Positions 1-11,819 are shown, numbered from the stretch's first letter. The stretch: 64,000 bases of DNA from Marivivens sp. LCG002 (GCF_030264275.1 NZ_CP127165.1:1662001-1726000), one strand, 5' to 3'. Translations and numbers: made by a program. The notes: a model not told the origin generated them from the letters alone.

Positions 1-2
1 CT

Positions 3-2051
3 GCCGAGGTGTCGGCAAAGGTGGGCAGACGCACGATACAGTTGGAGCGTCTCGGGGGTGCGGTCTTTGGTGCTGAAATTCCCAAGGGCAAAGTGACTTT
101 GACCGCGAAGACGGCCGAGGGTCATAGTTGGAGCTTTGTCGATCCTTATGGATTTGGTCCGGTTCTGACGGACGTCGACGCCTATCTCATCGGCGAAGGC
201 ACGCATAAACGGCTTTGGGAAGCGCTCGGCGCGCATGTCACCACTCACGAGAAAACCAAGGGCACGCATTTCGCGGTCTGGGCGCCGAATGCCCGCGCCG
301 TCTCGGTGGTCGGGACCTTCAACAACTGGCACCCTGCCCGCGCGCAAATGCGCCGTGTCGGACACACGGGCGTTTGGGAAATTTTCCTCCCCGATGTCGG
401 CGAAGGCGACGCCTATAAATACCGCATTCTGGGCGCTGATGGGGCCGCGCATTTCAAAGCCGATCCCGTCGGTTTCGGCGCACAGCATCCGCCCGAACAG
501 GCAAGCATCGTGCGCGACATCAAAGGCTACGGCTGGTCGGACAAAGCATGGATGAAGCGCCGCGAGGTCGCAAACCGGCGCGATAAACCGATTTCGATCT
601 ACGAAGTGCATCTGGGCTCATGGCGCCGCCGCTATGACGAGGGTGGACGCCCGCTTTCCTATAAAGAGCTGGCCGTCGAATTGGTCGGCTATGTCAAAGA
701 TCTCGGCTTTACGCATATCGAGTTTCTGCCCGTCTCCGAATTCCCCTTTGACGGCTCTTGGGGCTATCAGCCTGTGGGGATGTATGCGCCGACCACCCGC
801 TTCGGTCCTCCCCATGAGTTCCGCGATCTGGTGAATGCGGCCCATGATGCGGGCCTCGGGGTTCTGCTGGATTGGGTGCCGGGCCATTTCCCTGCCGATG
901 CGCATGGGCTTGGCCGCTTTGACGGAACCGCGCTCTATGAACATGCCGACCCGCGTGAAGGGTTCCATCAGGACTGGAACACCTTGATCTATAACTACGG
1001 TCGCACCGAGGTCAAAAACTACCTCGTGGCCAATGCGCTCTATTGGCTTGAAGAATATCATGTGGATGGCATCCGCGTGGATGCAGTCGCCTCGATGCTC
1101 TATCGCGACTATTCCCGCAAAGAAGGCGAATGGGTCCCCAACAAGGACGGCGGACGCGAGAACTATGAGGCCATCGGCTTTCTTCAAGCGATGAACGTCG
1201 AGAGCTATGGCGCGCACCAAGGGATCATGACCGTCGCCGAGGAAAGCACCTCCTTCCCGCAGGTCACGGGCGCAGTGCACAACGGCGGTCTTGGTTTCGG
1301 CTATAAATGGAACATGGGCTGGATGAACGACACGCTCTCCTACATGGAGCGTGATCCGATCTATCGCAAACACCATCACCACCAGATGACCCACGGCATC
1401 AGCTATGCGTTTTCGGAGAATTTCATCCTTCCGATCAGCCATGACGAAGTGGTGCACGGCAAAGGCTCGATGCTCCACAAGATGCCCGGCAATATCTGGG
1501 AGCAGTTTGCCAACCTTCGCGCCTATTACGGGTTCATGTGGGCCCACCCCGGCAAGAAGCTGTTGTTCATGGGCTGCGAGTTCGGCCAGCCCGAAGAATG
1601 GAACCACAACGTCCAGCTCGATTGGGACGCCTCGCACCGTGCGCCGCACAAAGGCGTGCAGGACCTTATACGCGATCTCAACAAACTCTACGCCGGAACG
1701 CCCGCGCTTTATCTCAAGGACTGCGAGCATGACGGTTTTGCGTGGGTGAACGGGGGCGATACCGAAGCCTCGACCCTCAGTTTCTTGCGCTTTGGCGGCA
1801 AAAAGGACGCGCCTGTTCTGACCGTCTGCAACTTTACGCCTGTCGAGCGCGGCAGCTACCGCGTCGGGGTCCCGACGCTCGGGCTCTGGGAAGAACTCAT
1901 CAACACCGATGCCGCCTGCTACGGAGGAGGAAACCGTGGCAACTACGGCGGCGTCACAGCCCAAGAGGTGCCCTGTGACGGGCATCCCTATTCTATCGAA
2001 ATCACAGTTCCACCGCTTGCGACGGTTATTTTCCGCGTCAAGCGTCCATAA
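3..2051 (+). CDS. glgB: 1,4-alpha-glucan branching enzyme, 5' end cut by window
   Basis: GlgB cuts an alpha-1,4-glucan chain and rejoins it as an alpha-1,6 branch during glycogen synthesis in the cytoplasm. The visible 682 codons hold a CBM48-type N-terminal beta-sandwich (AVWAPNARAVSVVGTFNNW) followed by a GH13 barrel. By window numbering the catalytic residues are the nucleophile D360 in GIRVDAVAS, the acid/base E413 in TVAEES and the transition-state D481 in ISHDEVVHGKGS. Family members run to about 730 residues and the reading frame is open at the left edge, so the GTG at position 9 is probably not the start and roughly 50 residues are missing. First visible gene of the glycogen operon; glgC follows after 15 bp. 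Confidence 0.95.
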   Translation, partial: AEVSAKVGRRTIQLERLGGAVFGAEIPKGKVTLTAKTAEGHSWSFVDPYGFGPVLTDVDAYLIGEGTHKRLWEALGAHVTTHEKTKGTHFAVWAPNARAVSVVGTFNNWHPARAQMRRVGHTGVWEIFLPDVGEGDAYKYRILGADGAAHFKADPVGFGAQHPPEQASIVRDIKGYGWSDKAWMKRREVANRRDKPISIYEVHLGSWRRRYDEGGRPLSYKELAVELVGYVKDLGFTHIEFLPVSEFPFDGSWGYQPVGMYAPTTRFGPPHEFRDLVNAAHDAGLGVLLDWVPGHFPADAHGLGRFDGTALYEHADPREGFHQDWNTLIYNYGRTEVKNYLVANALYWLEEYHVDGIRVDAVASMLYRDYSRKEGEWVPNKDGGRENYEAIGFLQAMNVESYGAHQGIMTVAEESTSFPQVTGAVHNGGLGFGYKWNMGWMNDTLSYMERDPIYRKHHHHQMTHGISYAFSENFILPISHDEVVHGKGSMLHKMPGNIWEQFANLRAYYGFMWAHPGKKLLFMGCEFGQPEEWNHNVQLDWDASHRAPHKGVQDLIRDLNKLYAGTPALYLKDCEHDGFAWVNGGDTEASTLSFLRFGGKKDAPVLTVCNFTPVERGSYRVGVPTLGLWEELINTDAACYGGGNRGNYGGVTAQEVPCDGHPYSIEITVPPLATVIFRVKRP

Positions 2052-2066
2052 GGGGGGAGAGACGAA

Positions 2067-3326
2067 ATGGTTGAAAACAGAAGACTGACACAGCGCTCGA
2101 TGGCCTTTGTCCTTGCAGGCGGAAGAGGGAGCCGCCTTCAGGAACTCACCGACCGCCGCGTCAAACCCGCCGTCTATTTCGGCGGCAAGACTCGTATCAT
2201 CGACTTTGCCCTGTCGAATGCGATGAACTCGGGCATTCGCCGCATGGCGGTTGCGACCCAATACAAGGCCCACAGCCTTATCCGCCACTGCCAGCGCGGT
2301 TGGAACTTTTTCCGTGCCGAGCGCAACGAATTCCTCGACATCCTGCCTGCATCGCAGCGGATGGACGAAAGCAGCTGGTATCGCGGCACCGCCGATGCCG
2401 TCACCCAGAACATCGACATCGTCGACAGCTATGACGTCGACTATGTGATCATCCTTGCGGGCGACCACATCTACAAGATGGACTATGAAATCATGCTCCG
2501 TCAGCACGTCGAGACCCAAGCCGATGTGACCATCGGATGCCTGACCGTGCCGCGCATGGATGCCACCGCCTTCGGCGTGATGGCCACCGATGCAACGGGT
2601 CGTATCACGTCCTTTCTTGAAAAACCCAAAGACCCGCCCGCAACCCCCGAGGACCCGAGCCTCGCGCTGGCCTCGATGGGCATCTACGTTTTCAACTGGA
2701 AGTTCCTGCGCGAGCTTCTTCTCAAGGACAACGAAGACCCCAATTCGAGCCATGACTTCGGCAATGACCTCATCCCCGAGATCGTCAAGAACGGCAAAGC
2801 CATGGCGCACCGTTTCGACGAAAGCTGCGTGCGCGATGAAGGCGCTCCCGCCTATTGGAAAGATGTCGGCACCGTCGATGCCTTTTGGGAGGCGAATATC
2901 GATCTCACCAGCTTTACGCCCGAACTGAACCTTTGGGACAGCAAATGGCCGATCTGGACCTATTCCGAGAGCGTGCCGCCCGCCAAATTCATCCACGATG
3001 AAAAGGACCGCCGCGGGATGGCGATTTCCTCGATGGTATCGGGGGGCTGTATCATCTCGGGAACCGAAGTGCGTAACTCGCTCCTCTTTACCGAGGTGCA
3101 CACCAATTCCTATGCCGTCCTCGATCACGCGGTGGTTCTGCCCTATGTGACGGTCCAGCGCTCGGCGCGTCTTCGCAAAGTGGTCATCGACCGCGGCGTC
3201 GTCATCCCCGAAGGCCTCATCGTCGGCGAGGACCCGATCGAAGACGCCAAGTGGTTCCGTGTCACCGACAAGGGCACAACGCTTATCACCCAAGACATGC
3301 TCGACAGAAGGGCAGCAAGCCTATGA
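2067..3326 (+). CDS. glgC: glucose-1-phosphate adenylyltransferase (ADP-glucose pyrophosphorylase)
   Basis: GlgC makes ADP-glucose and pyrophosphate from ATP and glucose-1-phosphate, the committed and normally allosterically controlled step of bacterial glycogen synthesis. The 419-residue protein has the N-terminal nucleotide-binding motif LAGGRGSRL, the following [11 protein letters not shown] segment, the WYRGTADAV motif, the FLEKPKDPP substrate-binding segment and a C-terminal left-handed beta-helix tail. Length is normal for the family. The ATG follows a GGGGGGAGAG ribosome-binding site. Its stop codon overlaps the glgA start (ATGA), so the two are translationally coupled. Confidence 0.97.
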   Translation: MVENRRLTQRSMAFVLAGGRGSRLQELTDRRVKPAVYFGGKTRIIDFALSNAMNSGIRRMAVATQYKAHSLIRHCQRGWNFFRAERNEFLDILPASQRMDESSWYRGTADAVTQNIDIVDSYDVDYVIILAGDHIYKMDYEIMLRQHVETQADVTIGCLTVPRMDATAFGVMATDATGRITSFLEKPKDPPATPEDPSLALASMGIYVFNWKFLRELLLKDNEDPNSSHDFGNDLIPEIVKNGKAMAHRFDESCVRDEGAPAYWKDVGTVDAFWEANIDLTSFTPELNLWDSKWPIWTYSESVPPAKFIHDEKDRRGMAISSMVSGGCIISGTEVRNSLLFTEVHTNSYAVLDHAVVLPYVTVQRSARLRKVVIDRGVVIPEGLIVGEDPIEDAKWFRVTDKGTTLITQDMLDRRAASL

Positions 3327-4753
3327 TCAATGTGCTCTCGGTCACTTCGGAATGTGCGCCTCTCGTGAAAACGGGAGGGCTGGCTGATGTTGCGGGCGCG
3401 CTTCCCGGCGCGCTCCGATCCGAGGGCGTTGATATGCGCACCCTGCTTCCGGGATATCCCGCAGTGCTTAAGGCGCTTGGCAAGGCCAAGGTCGAGCTTG
3501 AGATTGCGGATCTCTTCGGGGGCGCGGCGCGGGTGCTTTTCGGCCAGGCGACGGGGCTTGATCTTTATGTGATAGATGCCCCGCATCTCTTTGATCGGCC
3601 CGGAAATATCTACCTTGGCCCCGATGGCAAAGACTGGCCCGACAATCCGCAGCGTTTTGCGGCGCTCTCTTGGGTCGCCGCCAAAATCGGCGCCGAAGGG
3701 ATCGGCGGTTGGTCCCCAGCGATCATTCACGGGCATGACTGGCAAGCGGGCTTTGTTCCCGAATACCTACGTCTTCTGAATGCCGACCCCAACCTGCGCA
3801 CCGTGCTGACGATCCATAACATCGCCTTTCATGGCATCGCACCGCCCGAGGCGATCAAGACGCTCGGACTTGATCCCAAGCGGTTCGACCAAGGCGGATA
3901 TGAATTCTGGGGCCGCGTTTCGGCGCTCAAGGCGGGTCTTATGGGGTCGGACCGTCTCACGACCGTCTCGCAAACCTATGCCGAGGAGTTGATGACCGAC
4001 AGTTTCGGCATGGGCTTTGACGGCGTGATGCGGTTCCGCCGCAACGAGCTTTTGGGGATTTTGAACGGGATCGACCTTGGGGTCTGGGACCCTGCGACCG
4101 ATCCAAATATCAAACCGTTCAAAACCCCGAGCGGCAAGGCCGCCAACAAAAAGGCGCTACGCGAGGAATTCGGCCTTCCCGATGCGGAGGGCCCGCTCTG
4201 CGTTGTGGTCTCGCGACTGACCGAGCAAAAGGGGCTGGACCTCTTGCTCAACGCGATCCCCACCCTGACCGCCAAGGGGGGACAGCTTATCGTTCTGGGC
4301 GCGGGAGATGCCGTGCTCGAAGCGTCGTTCCGCGCCGCCACTTCGAACCCGAATGTCGCCGTTCACATCGGCTATGACGAAGCGCTCTCGCACCGCTTGA
4401 TTGCGGGCGGGGATGCGATCCTCGTGCCGTCACGGTTTGAACCTTGCGGTCTGACCCAGCTTTACGGGCTGCGCTACGGCACGATCCCCGTTGTCGCCCT
4501 CACGGGCGGGCTTGCCGATACGGTGATCAACGCCTCGCCTGCGGCTCTGTCCAAGGGCGTGGCCACTGGCCTCCAATTCGCCCCGATCACAACCGAGAGC
4601 CTGCGCAATGCGCTGTCCAAGCTCTGCACCCTTTATTCGGACAAGCCTGTCTGGCAGAAGATGCAGAAAAACGCGATGGCGCAAGCGGTTGGATGGGAAA
4701 CCTCGGCCAAGGCTTACGCCGCGCTCTACGAGGAACTTGCAGGCAGGTCATGA
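3323..4753 (+). CDS. glgA: glycogen synthase, GT5
   Basis: GlgA transfers glucose from ADP-glucose to the non-reducing end of the growing alpha-1,4-glucan. I start it at the ATG that overlaps the glgC stop, giving 476 residues, the usual GlgA size; the longer upstream frame is just glgC read out of frame. K16 lies in the KTGGLADV motif that binds ADP-glucose, and E373 in RFEPCGLTQ is the conserved retaining-GT-B glutamate. Two Rossmann domains are evident. The stop overlaps glgX by ATGA. Confidence 0.97.
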   Translation: MINVLSVTSECAPLVKTGGLADVAGALPGALRSEGVDMRTLLPGYPAVLKALGKAKVELEIADLFGGAARVLFGQATGLDLYVIDAPHLFDRPGNIYLGPDGKDWPDNPQRFAALSWVAAKIGAEGIGGWSPAIIHGHDWQAGFVPEYLRLLNADPNLRTVLTIHNIAFHGIAPPEAIKTLGLDPKRFDQGGYEFWGRVSALKAGLMGSDRLTTVSQTYAEELMTDSFGMGFDGVMRFRRNELLGILNGIDLGVWDPATDPNIKPFKTPSGKAANKKALREEFGLPDAEGPLCVVVSRLTEQKGLDLLLNAIPTLTAKGGQLIVLGAGDAVLEASFRAATSNPNVAVHIGYDEALSHRLIAGGDAILVPSRFEPCGLTQLYGLRYGTIPVVALTGGLADTVINASPAALSKGVATGLQFAPITTESLRNALSKLCTLYSDKPVWQKMQKNAMAQAVGWETSAKAYAALYEELAGRS

Positions 4754-6828
4754 GCAGTAACATCCCGATCTCGGAAGGCCATCCTTATCAACTCGGCGCG
4801 ACTTTTGACGGCGATGGCGTGAACTTTGCGATCTTCTCGCAAAATGCCACGCGGATGACACTTTGTCTTTTCGATGACGACGACAACGAAGTTCTCAACA
4901 TCGATCTTCCCGAGCGTTCGGGCCATGTCTGGCATGGCTATTTCCCCGGAATGCGTCCGGGGCAGCGCTATGGCTATCGGGCCAGCGGTCCCTATGATCC
5001 CGCGAACGGGCATCGCTTCAACCCGCACAAACTTCTCCTTGATCCCTATGCCAAGAGGCTCACGGGGCACCCTATCCTGTCGGACGAGGTTTTCGGCTAT
5101 ATCGCAGGTCATGCGGACGCGGATCTGAGCTTCGACGACCGCAATTCCGCACCTTTCATGCCGCGCTGCGTTGTGGTCGATCCTGCTTTCAGCTGGGGCC
5201 GCGACACGCAGCTCCATATCCCCCCGAGCGAAACCGTTCTCTACGAGGCCCATGTCAAAGGTCTCACTGCGGGGCGCAAGGATGTTCCGAACAAGGGCAA
5301 GTTCCTCGGGATGGCCTCTAAGCCGATCCTTGATCACCTGAACAATCTGGGTGTGACCTCGATCGAGTTGATGCCTGTGCATGCCTTTCTCAATGAAAAG
5401 TTCATGACCGATAAGGGGCTGACGAACTATTGGGGATACATGTCCCACGGGTTCTTTGCCCCCGATCCGCGTTATCTGGCCTATGACGATATCGCAGAAT
5501 TCCAGCAGATGGTCGCGCGCTTCCATGCGGCAGGCATCGAGGTGATCCTCGATGTGGTTTACAACCACACCGCCGAAGGCAACCAGATGGGGCCGACGCT
5601 TTCGTTCCGCGGGCTCGACAACGCCAGCTATTACCGCCTGATGGACGACAAGCGCTATTACGCGAACGACTCAGGCTGCGGCAACGTTCTCAATCTCGAT
5701 CATCCCTTCACGCTTCGGCTTGTGATGGACAGCCTGCGCTATTGGGTCGAGGTCATGCATGTGGACGGGTTCCGTTTCGATCTTTGCTCGACCTTGGGCC
5801 GCACGCGCGGCGCCTTTGACCGTGACGGGCCGTTTTTCCGCGCTGTGCGTCAGGACCCCGTGCTGAACAGGGTCAAGCTCTATGCCGAACCTTGGGATAT
5901 CGGCGAAGGCGGCTATCAGCTCGGTGCCTATCCCGCCCCCTTTTACGAGTGGAACGACAAATACCGCGATCAGGTGCGCCGCTATTGGCGCGGGGATGAA
6001 GGCACGGTCACAAAGTTGGCAAGCCGCATCGCGGGCTCTGCGCTCCGGTTCGACCATGACGGACGCCCCGCCACCTCTTCGGTGAATTTCATCACCGCCC
6101 ATGACGGGTTCACGCTCATGGATACGGTGAGCTACAACGAAAAGCACAACGAAGCCAACGGCGAGGACAATCGCGACGGCCATTCGAACAACTGCTCGGA
6201 CAACTGCGGTGTCGAAGGTCCGACCGATGACGCAAAGATCAACGCGATCCGCGCCCAACGGCGGCGGAACATGATGGCGACCCTGATGCTCAGCCAAGGC
6301 ACGCCGATGATCCTTGCGGGGGACGAAATCGGCAACAGCCAAGGCGGAAACAACAACGCCTATTGTCAGGACAATGAAATCGGCTGGGTCAATTGGGACG
6401 AACCCGACACCGAGTTTCTGGAGTTTTGCAAACAGGCGATTGCCTTTCGCAAGGCCCACCCGATCCTTCGGCAAAAGCGGTTCCTCCATTCCCGCTCGCG
6501 GCTCATTGACGGAGCGCCTGATCTCTTTTGGCGCCGCGCCGACGGTGAACCGATGCAATCCGAAGATTGGAGCAACCCCGAGCACCGATTGCTTGTGGCC
6601 GAATTGCGTATGGCCTCGGGGACACCCGAATATGCGCCGCGCGAAGGGGCGATCATCGCGGTCTTCAATGCAGGCGAGGAAGACCGCGTCGCCCTTCCCG
6701 TTCCGCCCAAGGGCAAAATCTGGCGCCGAAGCTTTGATACCTCACCCGCTGCGCCCCAAGACGCTGGGACCGAGCGGCTTATTCACGGCAACAGCGTTGT
6801 CGCCTTCGTCTTGAAACCCGAAAGTTGA
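4750..6828 (+). CDS. glgX: glycogen debranching enzyme, GH13 isoamylase type
   Basis: GlgX hydrolyses alpha-1,6 branches left on limit dextrins during glycogen breakdown. The start is the ATG overlapping the glgA stop, giving 692 residues, normal for the family. An N-terminal CBM48-like domain (residues about 10-130) is followed by the GH13 barrel, with D344 in GFRFDLCST as nucleophile, E380 in YAEPWDIG as acid/base and D452 in TAHDGF as third carboxylate. The motif DNEIGWVNW near residue 540 is typical of GlgX. Having synthesis and debranching genes in one transcript suggests that glycogen turnover is set mainly at enzyme level. Confidence 0.96.
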   Translation: MSSNIPISEGHPYQLGATFDGDGVNFAIFSQNATRMTLCLFDDDDNEVLNIDLPERSGHVWHGYFPGMRPGQRYGYRASGPYDPANGHRFNPHKLLLDPYAKRLTGHPILSDEVFGYIAGHADADLSFDDRNSAPFMPRCVVVDPAFSWGRDTQLHIPPSETVLYEAHVKGLTAGRKDVPNKGKFLGMASKPILDHLNNLGVTSIELMPVHAFLNEKFMTDKGLTNYWGYMSHGFFAPDPRYLAYDDIAEFQQMVARFHAAGIEVILDVVYNHTAEGNQMGPTLSFRGLDNASYYRLMDDKRYYANDSGCGNVLNLDHPFTLRLVMDSLRYWVEVMHVDGFRFDLCSTLGRTRGAFDRDGPFFRAVRQDPVLNRVKLYAEPWDIGEGGYQLGAYPAPFYEWNDKYRDQVRRYWRGDEGTVTKLASRIAGSALRFDHDGRPATSSVNFITAHDGFTLMDTVSYNEKHNEANGEDNRDGHSNNCSDNCGVEGPTDDAKINAIRAQRRRNMMATLMLSQGTPMILAGDEIGNSQGGNNNAYCQDNEIGWVNWDEPDTEFLEFCKQAIAFRKAHPILRQKRFLHSRSRLIDGAPDLFWRRADGEPMQSEDWSNPEHRLLVAELRMASGTPEYAPREGAIIAVFNAGEEDRVALPVPPKGKIWRRSFDTSPAAPQDAGTERLIHGNSVVAFVLKPES

Positions 6829-8701
<1,873 letters not shown>

Positions 8702-8944
8702 GGGTCCAGCCCTTGTGATGAACTATACTTTCGATAATTTTAGCCCAAACTAACGCATATATAAAACGAAGATTTGCAGAGACCGGCACGAAGATTGCCG
8801 CATTCTTTGGTCCAAATCTCCCCTATGGCGATTAGAGTTTCGCAGGTTAAATTCAGGATGGTAACGCCGTTCTCCAACCGGAATCATCGCCGCAACTCAA
8901 AATTCGGGTCATTAACCTAACCCAAGGTTGAAACATGGTGTGGC

Positions 8945-8992
8945 AAAAGGCGCGAGGGGCTCTGCAGAACTTTCCCCATCCCGCGCCCTTTC
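8945..8992 (+). other. long imperfect hairpin, possible small RNA or terminator
   Basis: AAAGGCGCG near 8946 pairs with CGCGCC(C)TTT near 8990, and inside it GGGG pairs with CCCC around a 14-base loop, with a small internal bulge. The arms are too long to be casual in a non-coding region. No clean run of T follows on the plus strand, so a plain terminator is not the best reading; a structured RNA is possible. Confidence 0.3.
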
Positions 8993-9103
8993 GGATAGAG
9001 CATGCAAAAAAACCACCGCCCCCGCGCGGATCGGGTTAAGCTCGTTTTGTTAAGCCCGCGACATCATTTCAGTTTACACATTTCAAACTTTGCATATGAG
9101 ATG

Positions 9104-9132
9104 TTGACAGAGCCGATAATAGGCATCATATA
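9104..9132 (+). promoter_or_regulatory. sigma-70 promoter of the sulfide oxidation operon
   Basis: A perfect -35 TTGACA (9104-9109) is followed after 17 bp by CATATA (9127-9132). The -10 element overlaps the palindromic operator at 9130-9153. The ATG of the first gene is about 70 bp downstream. Confidence 0.65.
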
Positions 9133-9153
9133 CATTTCAAATTCAAAATGTAT
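9130..9153. promoter_or_regulatory. palindromic operator over the -10 of the sulfide operon
   Basis: ATACATTT and AAATGTAT form perfect 8-bp arms around an 8-base spacer whose centre, AATT, is also symmetric. The 10-mer ACATTTCAAA in this site (9132-9141) recurs at 9078-9087, upstream of the -35, 54 bp or about five helical turns away. ArsR-type sulfide sensors (BigR, SqrR) repress homologous operons through AT-rich palindromes, so such a repressor is the natural candidate. No regulator gene is adjacent. Confidence 0.6.
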
Positions 9154-9202
9154 CGACGCCGATTCCCGATGGATGGCCTCGTTGAGAACCTAGGAGACAG
9201 AC

Positions 9203-10087
9203 ATGACCAACTACCCCGTCAACATGGACCTCATTCCCGAAGTCAAAGCCTTCTTCGATCCCGCCACCTGGACGATCAGCTATATCGTCAAGGACCCGAG
9301 CAGCACCTCTTGTGCGATCATCGACTCGGTTATGGACATCGATTACGCCGCTGGCCGTATCACCTATGAACACGCCGACGAGCTGATCAACTATATCGAA
9401 ACCAACGGGCTCAAGCTCGAGTGGCTTATCGAAACCCACGTGCACGCCGACCACCTTTCGGCCGCGCCCTACATCCAGAACAAGCTGGGCGGCAAGATCG
9501 GCATCGGCAAGAACATCACCATCGTTCAGGACGTTTTCGGCAAAGTCTTTAACGAAGGCACCGAGTTCCAGCGTGACGGCTCGCAATTCGACGCCCTGTT
9601 CGAAGATGGCGACACCTATATGATCGGCAATATGCAGGCTTTTGCGATGCACACCCCCGGTCACACTCCCGCTTGTATGACCCATGTCGTCGGGAACGCA
9701 GGTTTCGTGGGCGACACGCTTTTCATGCCTGACGGCGGCTCGGCACGTGCCGACTTCCCGGGTGGTGATGCTGGTATTCTCTTTGACTCGATCCAGAAAG
9801 TGCTCGCTCTTCCGGAAGAGACCCGTCTCTTTATGTGCCACGACTATGGCCCGAACGGCCGCGACATCGAGTGGGAAACCACTGTCGGCGACGAGAAGAA
9901 GCACAACATCCACGTCGGCGAAGGCAAAACCAAAGAAGACTTCGTCAAATTCCGCACCGAGCGCGATGCCCAGCTGGATATGCCCCGCCTGATCATCCCC
10001 TCGCTGCAAGTCAATATGCGCGCTGGCGAAATCCCGACCGACAAGGACGGACGCCCGATGCTCAAAGTGCCGGTCAACGGCATCTAA
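9203..10087 (+). CDS. metallo-beta-lactamase-fold persulfide dioxygenase, ETHE1/Blh type
   Basis: Oxidises glutathione persulfide (or a similar persulfide) to sulfite using a mononuclear iron centre. The 294-residue protein carries the metal motif H79-V-H81-A-D83-H84, H154 in HTPGHT, D171 in VGDTLF and H213 in MCHDYG. Acidic PGG and LPEETRLF segments match the Blh group found beside BigR-controlled sulfide genes. The ATG has an AGGAGA ribosome-binding site 8 bases upstream. First gene of the operon, 27 bp before the sulfide:quinone reductase fusion that would supply its persulfide substrate. Confidence 0.9.
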   Translation: MTNYPVNMDLIPEVKAFFDPATWTISYIVKDPSSTSCAIIDSVMDIDYAAGRITYEHADELINYIETNGLKLEWLIETHVHADHLSAAPYIQNKLGGKIGIGKNITIVQDVFGKVFNEGTEFQRDGSQFDALFEDGDTYMIGNMQAFAMHTPGHTPACMTHVVGNAGFVGDTLFMPDGGSARADFPGGDAGILFDSIQKVLALPEETRLFMCHDYGPNGRDIEWETTVGDEKKHNIHVGEGKTKEDFVKFRTERDAQLDMPRLIIPSLQVNMRAGEIPTDKDGRPMLKVPVNGI

Positions 10088-10114
10088 TAACGGATCCATA
10101 GGGGAGCAAAGATA

Positions 10115-11791
10115 ATGGATATCAAGAAGATCACACCGAAACTGTCGGTGGCGCCGCAAATCGCGGCAGCAGATATGAAGGCACTGGCCGAGGCCGGCTT
10201 CCGCTCGATTATCTGCAACCGTCCCGACGGCGAGGGTGCGGACCAACCGACCTTTGAAGAAATGGAAAAGGCGGCCAAGGCTGCAGGCATCGAAGCGGTG
10301 TATCTTCCCGTTATCTCGGGCAAGGTTGTGGACGAAGACGCTGTTGCCTTTGGCGAAGCGCTCGACAGCCTTCCCGGCCCTGTGCTCGCCTATTGCCGCA
10401 CGGGCACCCGCTCGACCACGCTCTGGGCATTGTCCCAAGCGGGCAAGATGAGCACCTCGGACATTCTCGCAGCGGCCAAAGCTGCGGGCTATGATATGGG
10501 CGGTGTTGTCCGCCGTATCGTCAACGGCGGCAAGACGCCCACCACCACGACCGATGCCAGCTATGACATCGTGATCGTCGGCGGTGGCGCGGCAGGCATC
10601 TCTGTGGCCTCTTCGATCCTTGCGCGTCGCACAGATCAGACCATCGCGATCATCGATCCGGCCGATATCCACTATTACCAACCGGGCTGGACCCTCGTTG
10701 GGGCGGGTGTTTTCCACCCCGAAGATACCTCCAAGACCATGGGAAGCCTTATCCCCAAGGGCGTGCATTGGATCAAATCCGCTGTTGCCGCCTTCGAGCC
10801 GAAAGACAATGCCGTCATCCTCGATGGCTGCCGCGTCGTGGGTTACAAGCGTCTTATCGTCTGCCCCGGTCTCAAGCTTGACTGGAACCGCATCGAAGGC
10901 CTCGTCGAGACGCTTGGTCGCAATGGTGTGACGTCGAATTATCGTTATGATCTCGCGCCTTACACATGGAAGCTTGTGCAAGAGATGAAGGAAGGCCGCG
11001 CGATCTTCTCGCAGCCTCCAATGCCAATCAAATGCGCAGGCGCGCCGCAAAAGGCGCTCTATCTTTCGGGCGACCATTGGTATCGCAACGGCACGCTCAA
11101 GGACATCGATATCCAGTTCATGAACGCCGGCGGCGTGCTCTTCGGGGTCAAGGAATATGTCCCCGCTCTCGAAAAATACGTCGAGAAATACGATGCTACG
11201 CTGAACTTCTTCCACAATCTTGTGGCGGTGGATGGTCAGGCCAAGACAGCGACCTTCGAAGTGGCCAAGCCCGAAACCGAAAAAACGCGCGTCACGGTCG
11301 AGTTCGATATGCTCCACGTCGTGCCGCCGCAAACCGCACCCGACTTTATCCGCGTCTCGCCGCTCGCCGATGCGGCGGGCTGGGTGGACGTCGATCAGGC
11401 AACGCTTCGTCACAAGACCTACGAGAACATCTGGTCTTTGGGCGATGTGATGAACGCTCCGAACGCCAAGACCGCTGCGGCGGCGCGTGTTCAGGCCCCC
11501 GTGGTTGCCGAAAACGTCATCGCCGACATCGACGGCAAATCCGCCGCGCGCCAATACAACGGCTACGGCTCCTGCCCGCTCACCGTCGAACGCGGCAAGA
11601 TCGTTCTTGCCGAATTCGGCTATGGCGGTGCGCTGCTCCCGAGCTTCCCCAAAGCGGTGCTTGACGGCACCAAGCCGACCCGTCTGGCGTGGTGGCTGAA
11701 AGAAACGGCGCTCCCGCCGATCTATTGGAAGGCCATGCTTCGTGGCCGTGAATGGATGGTCAAACCCGAAAAGGTCACCGTCTCGAACTGA
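10115..11791 (+). CDS. DUF442 (Blh phosphatase-like) domain fused to sulfide:quinone oxidoreductase
   Basis: Residues 1 to about 140 are a DUF442/TIGR01244 domain with a rhodanese- or phosphatase-like active-site loop, C94-RTGTR. Residues from about 150 are a flavoprotein with the FAD motif VGGGAAG and the signatures of mitochondrial-type sulfide:quinone oxidoreductase. The pair expected to form the redox-active disulfide and trisulfide is present: C307 in KCAGAPQK and C487 in GSCPL, 180 residues apart as in the human enzyme. It should oxidise H2S at the membrane, pass electrons to quinone and hand the sulfane sulfur to a thiol acceptor. The fused domain may be that acceptor, making this a sulfur-relay protein. 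A GGGGAG ribosome-binding site precedes the ATG. Confidence 0.9.
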   Translation: MDIKKITPKLSVAPQIAAADMKALAEAGFRSIICNRPDGEGADQPTFEEMEKAAKAAGIEAVYLPVISGKVVDEDAVAFGEALDSLPGPVLAYCRTGTRSTTLWALSQAGKMSTSDILAAAKAAGYDMGGVVRRIVNGGKTPTTTTDASYDIVIVGGGAAGISVASSILARRTDQTIAIIDPADIHYYQPGWTLVGAGVFHPEDTSKTMGSLIPKGVHWIKSAVAAFEPKDNAVILDGCRVVGYKRLIVCPGLKLDWNRIEGLVETLGRNGVTSNYRYDLAPYTWKLVQEMKEGRAIFSQPPMPIKCAGAPQKALYLSGDHWYRNGTLKDIDIQFMNAGGVLFGVKEYVPALEKYVEKYDATLNFFHNLVAVDGQAKTATFEVAKPETEKTRVTVEFDMLHVVPPQTAPDFIRVSPLADAAGWVDVDQATLRHKTYENIWSLGDVMNAPNAKTAAAARVQAPVVAENVIADIDGKSAARQYNGYGSCPLTVERGKIVLAEFGYGGALLPSFPKAVLDGTKPTRLAWWLKETALPPIYWKAMLRGREWMVKPEKVTVSN

Positions 11792-11801
11792 TCCCCAACG
11801 G

Positions 11802-11819
11802 CTCGCCCTTGCGGGCGGG
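11802..11819 (+). other. intergenic hairpin between SQR and SulP genes
   Basis: CTCGCCC and GGGCGGG pair (one G-U) around a TTGC loop in the 74-bp gap. No T-run follows, so it is more likely an mRNA-stability or attenuation element than a full terminator. Confidence 0.35.

Larger units (their letters stand above)
8702..9202. other. 500 bp non-coding region upstream of the sulfide operon
   Basis: No credible gene. The left half is AT-rich and featureless. A long GC-rich hairpin sits at 8945-8992, and the last 130 bp carry a sigma-70 promoter and operator-like repeats (9078-9153) that should drive the sulfide oxidation operon. Confidence 0.6.

Noticed and set aside
618-3293. Very long minus-strand ORF opposite glgB and glgC
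   Set aside because: It is the antisense reading of two clear glycogen genes, without family motifs; long antisense frames are common in GC-rich DNA.
11401-11475. Loss of the GDC cysteine in the SQR (SLGDVMNAP)
   Set aside because: By counting from the human sequence the redox-active pair is the KCAGAPQK and SCPL cysteines, both kept, so the change is not catalytic.
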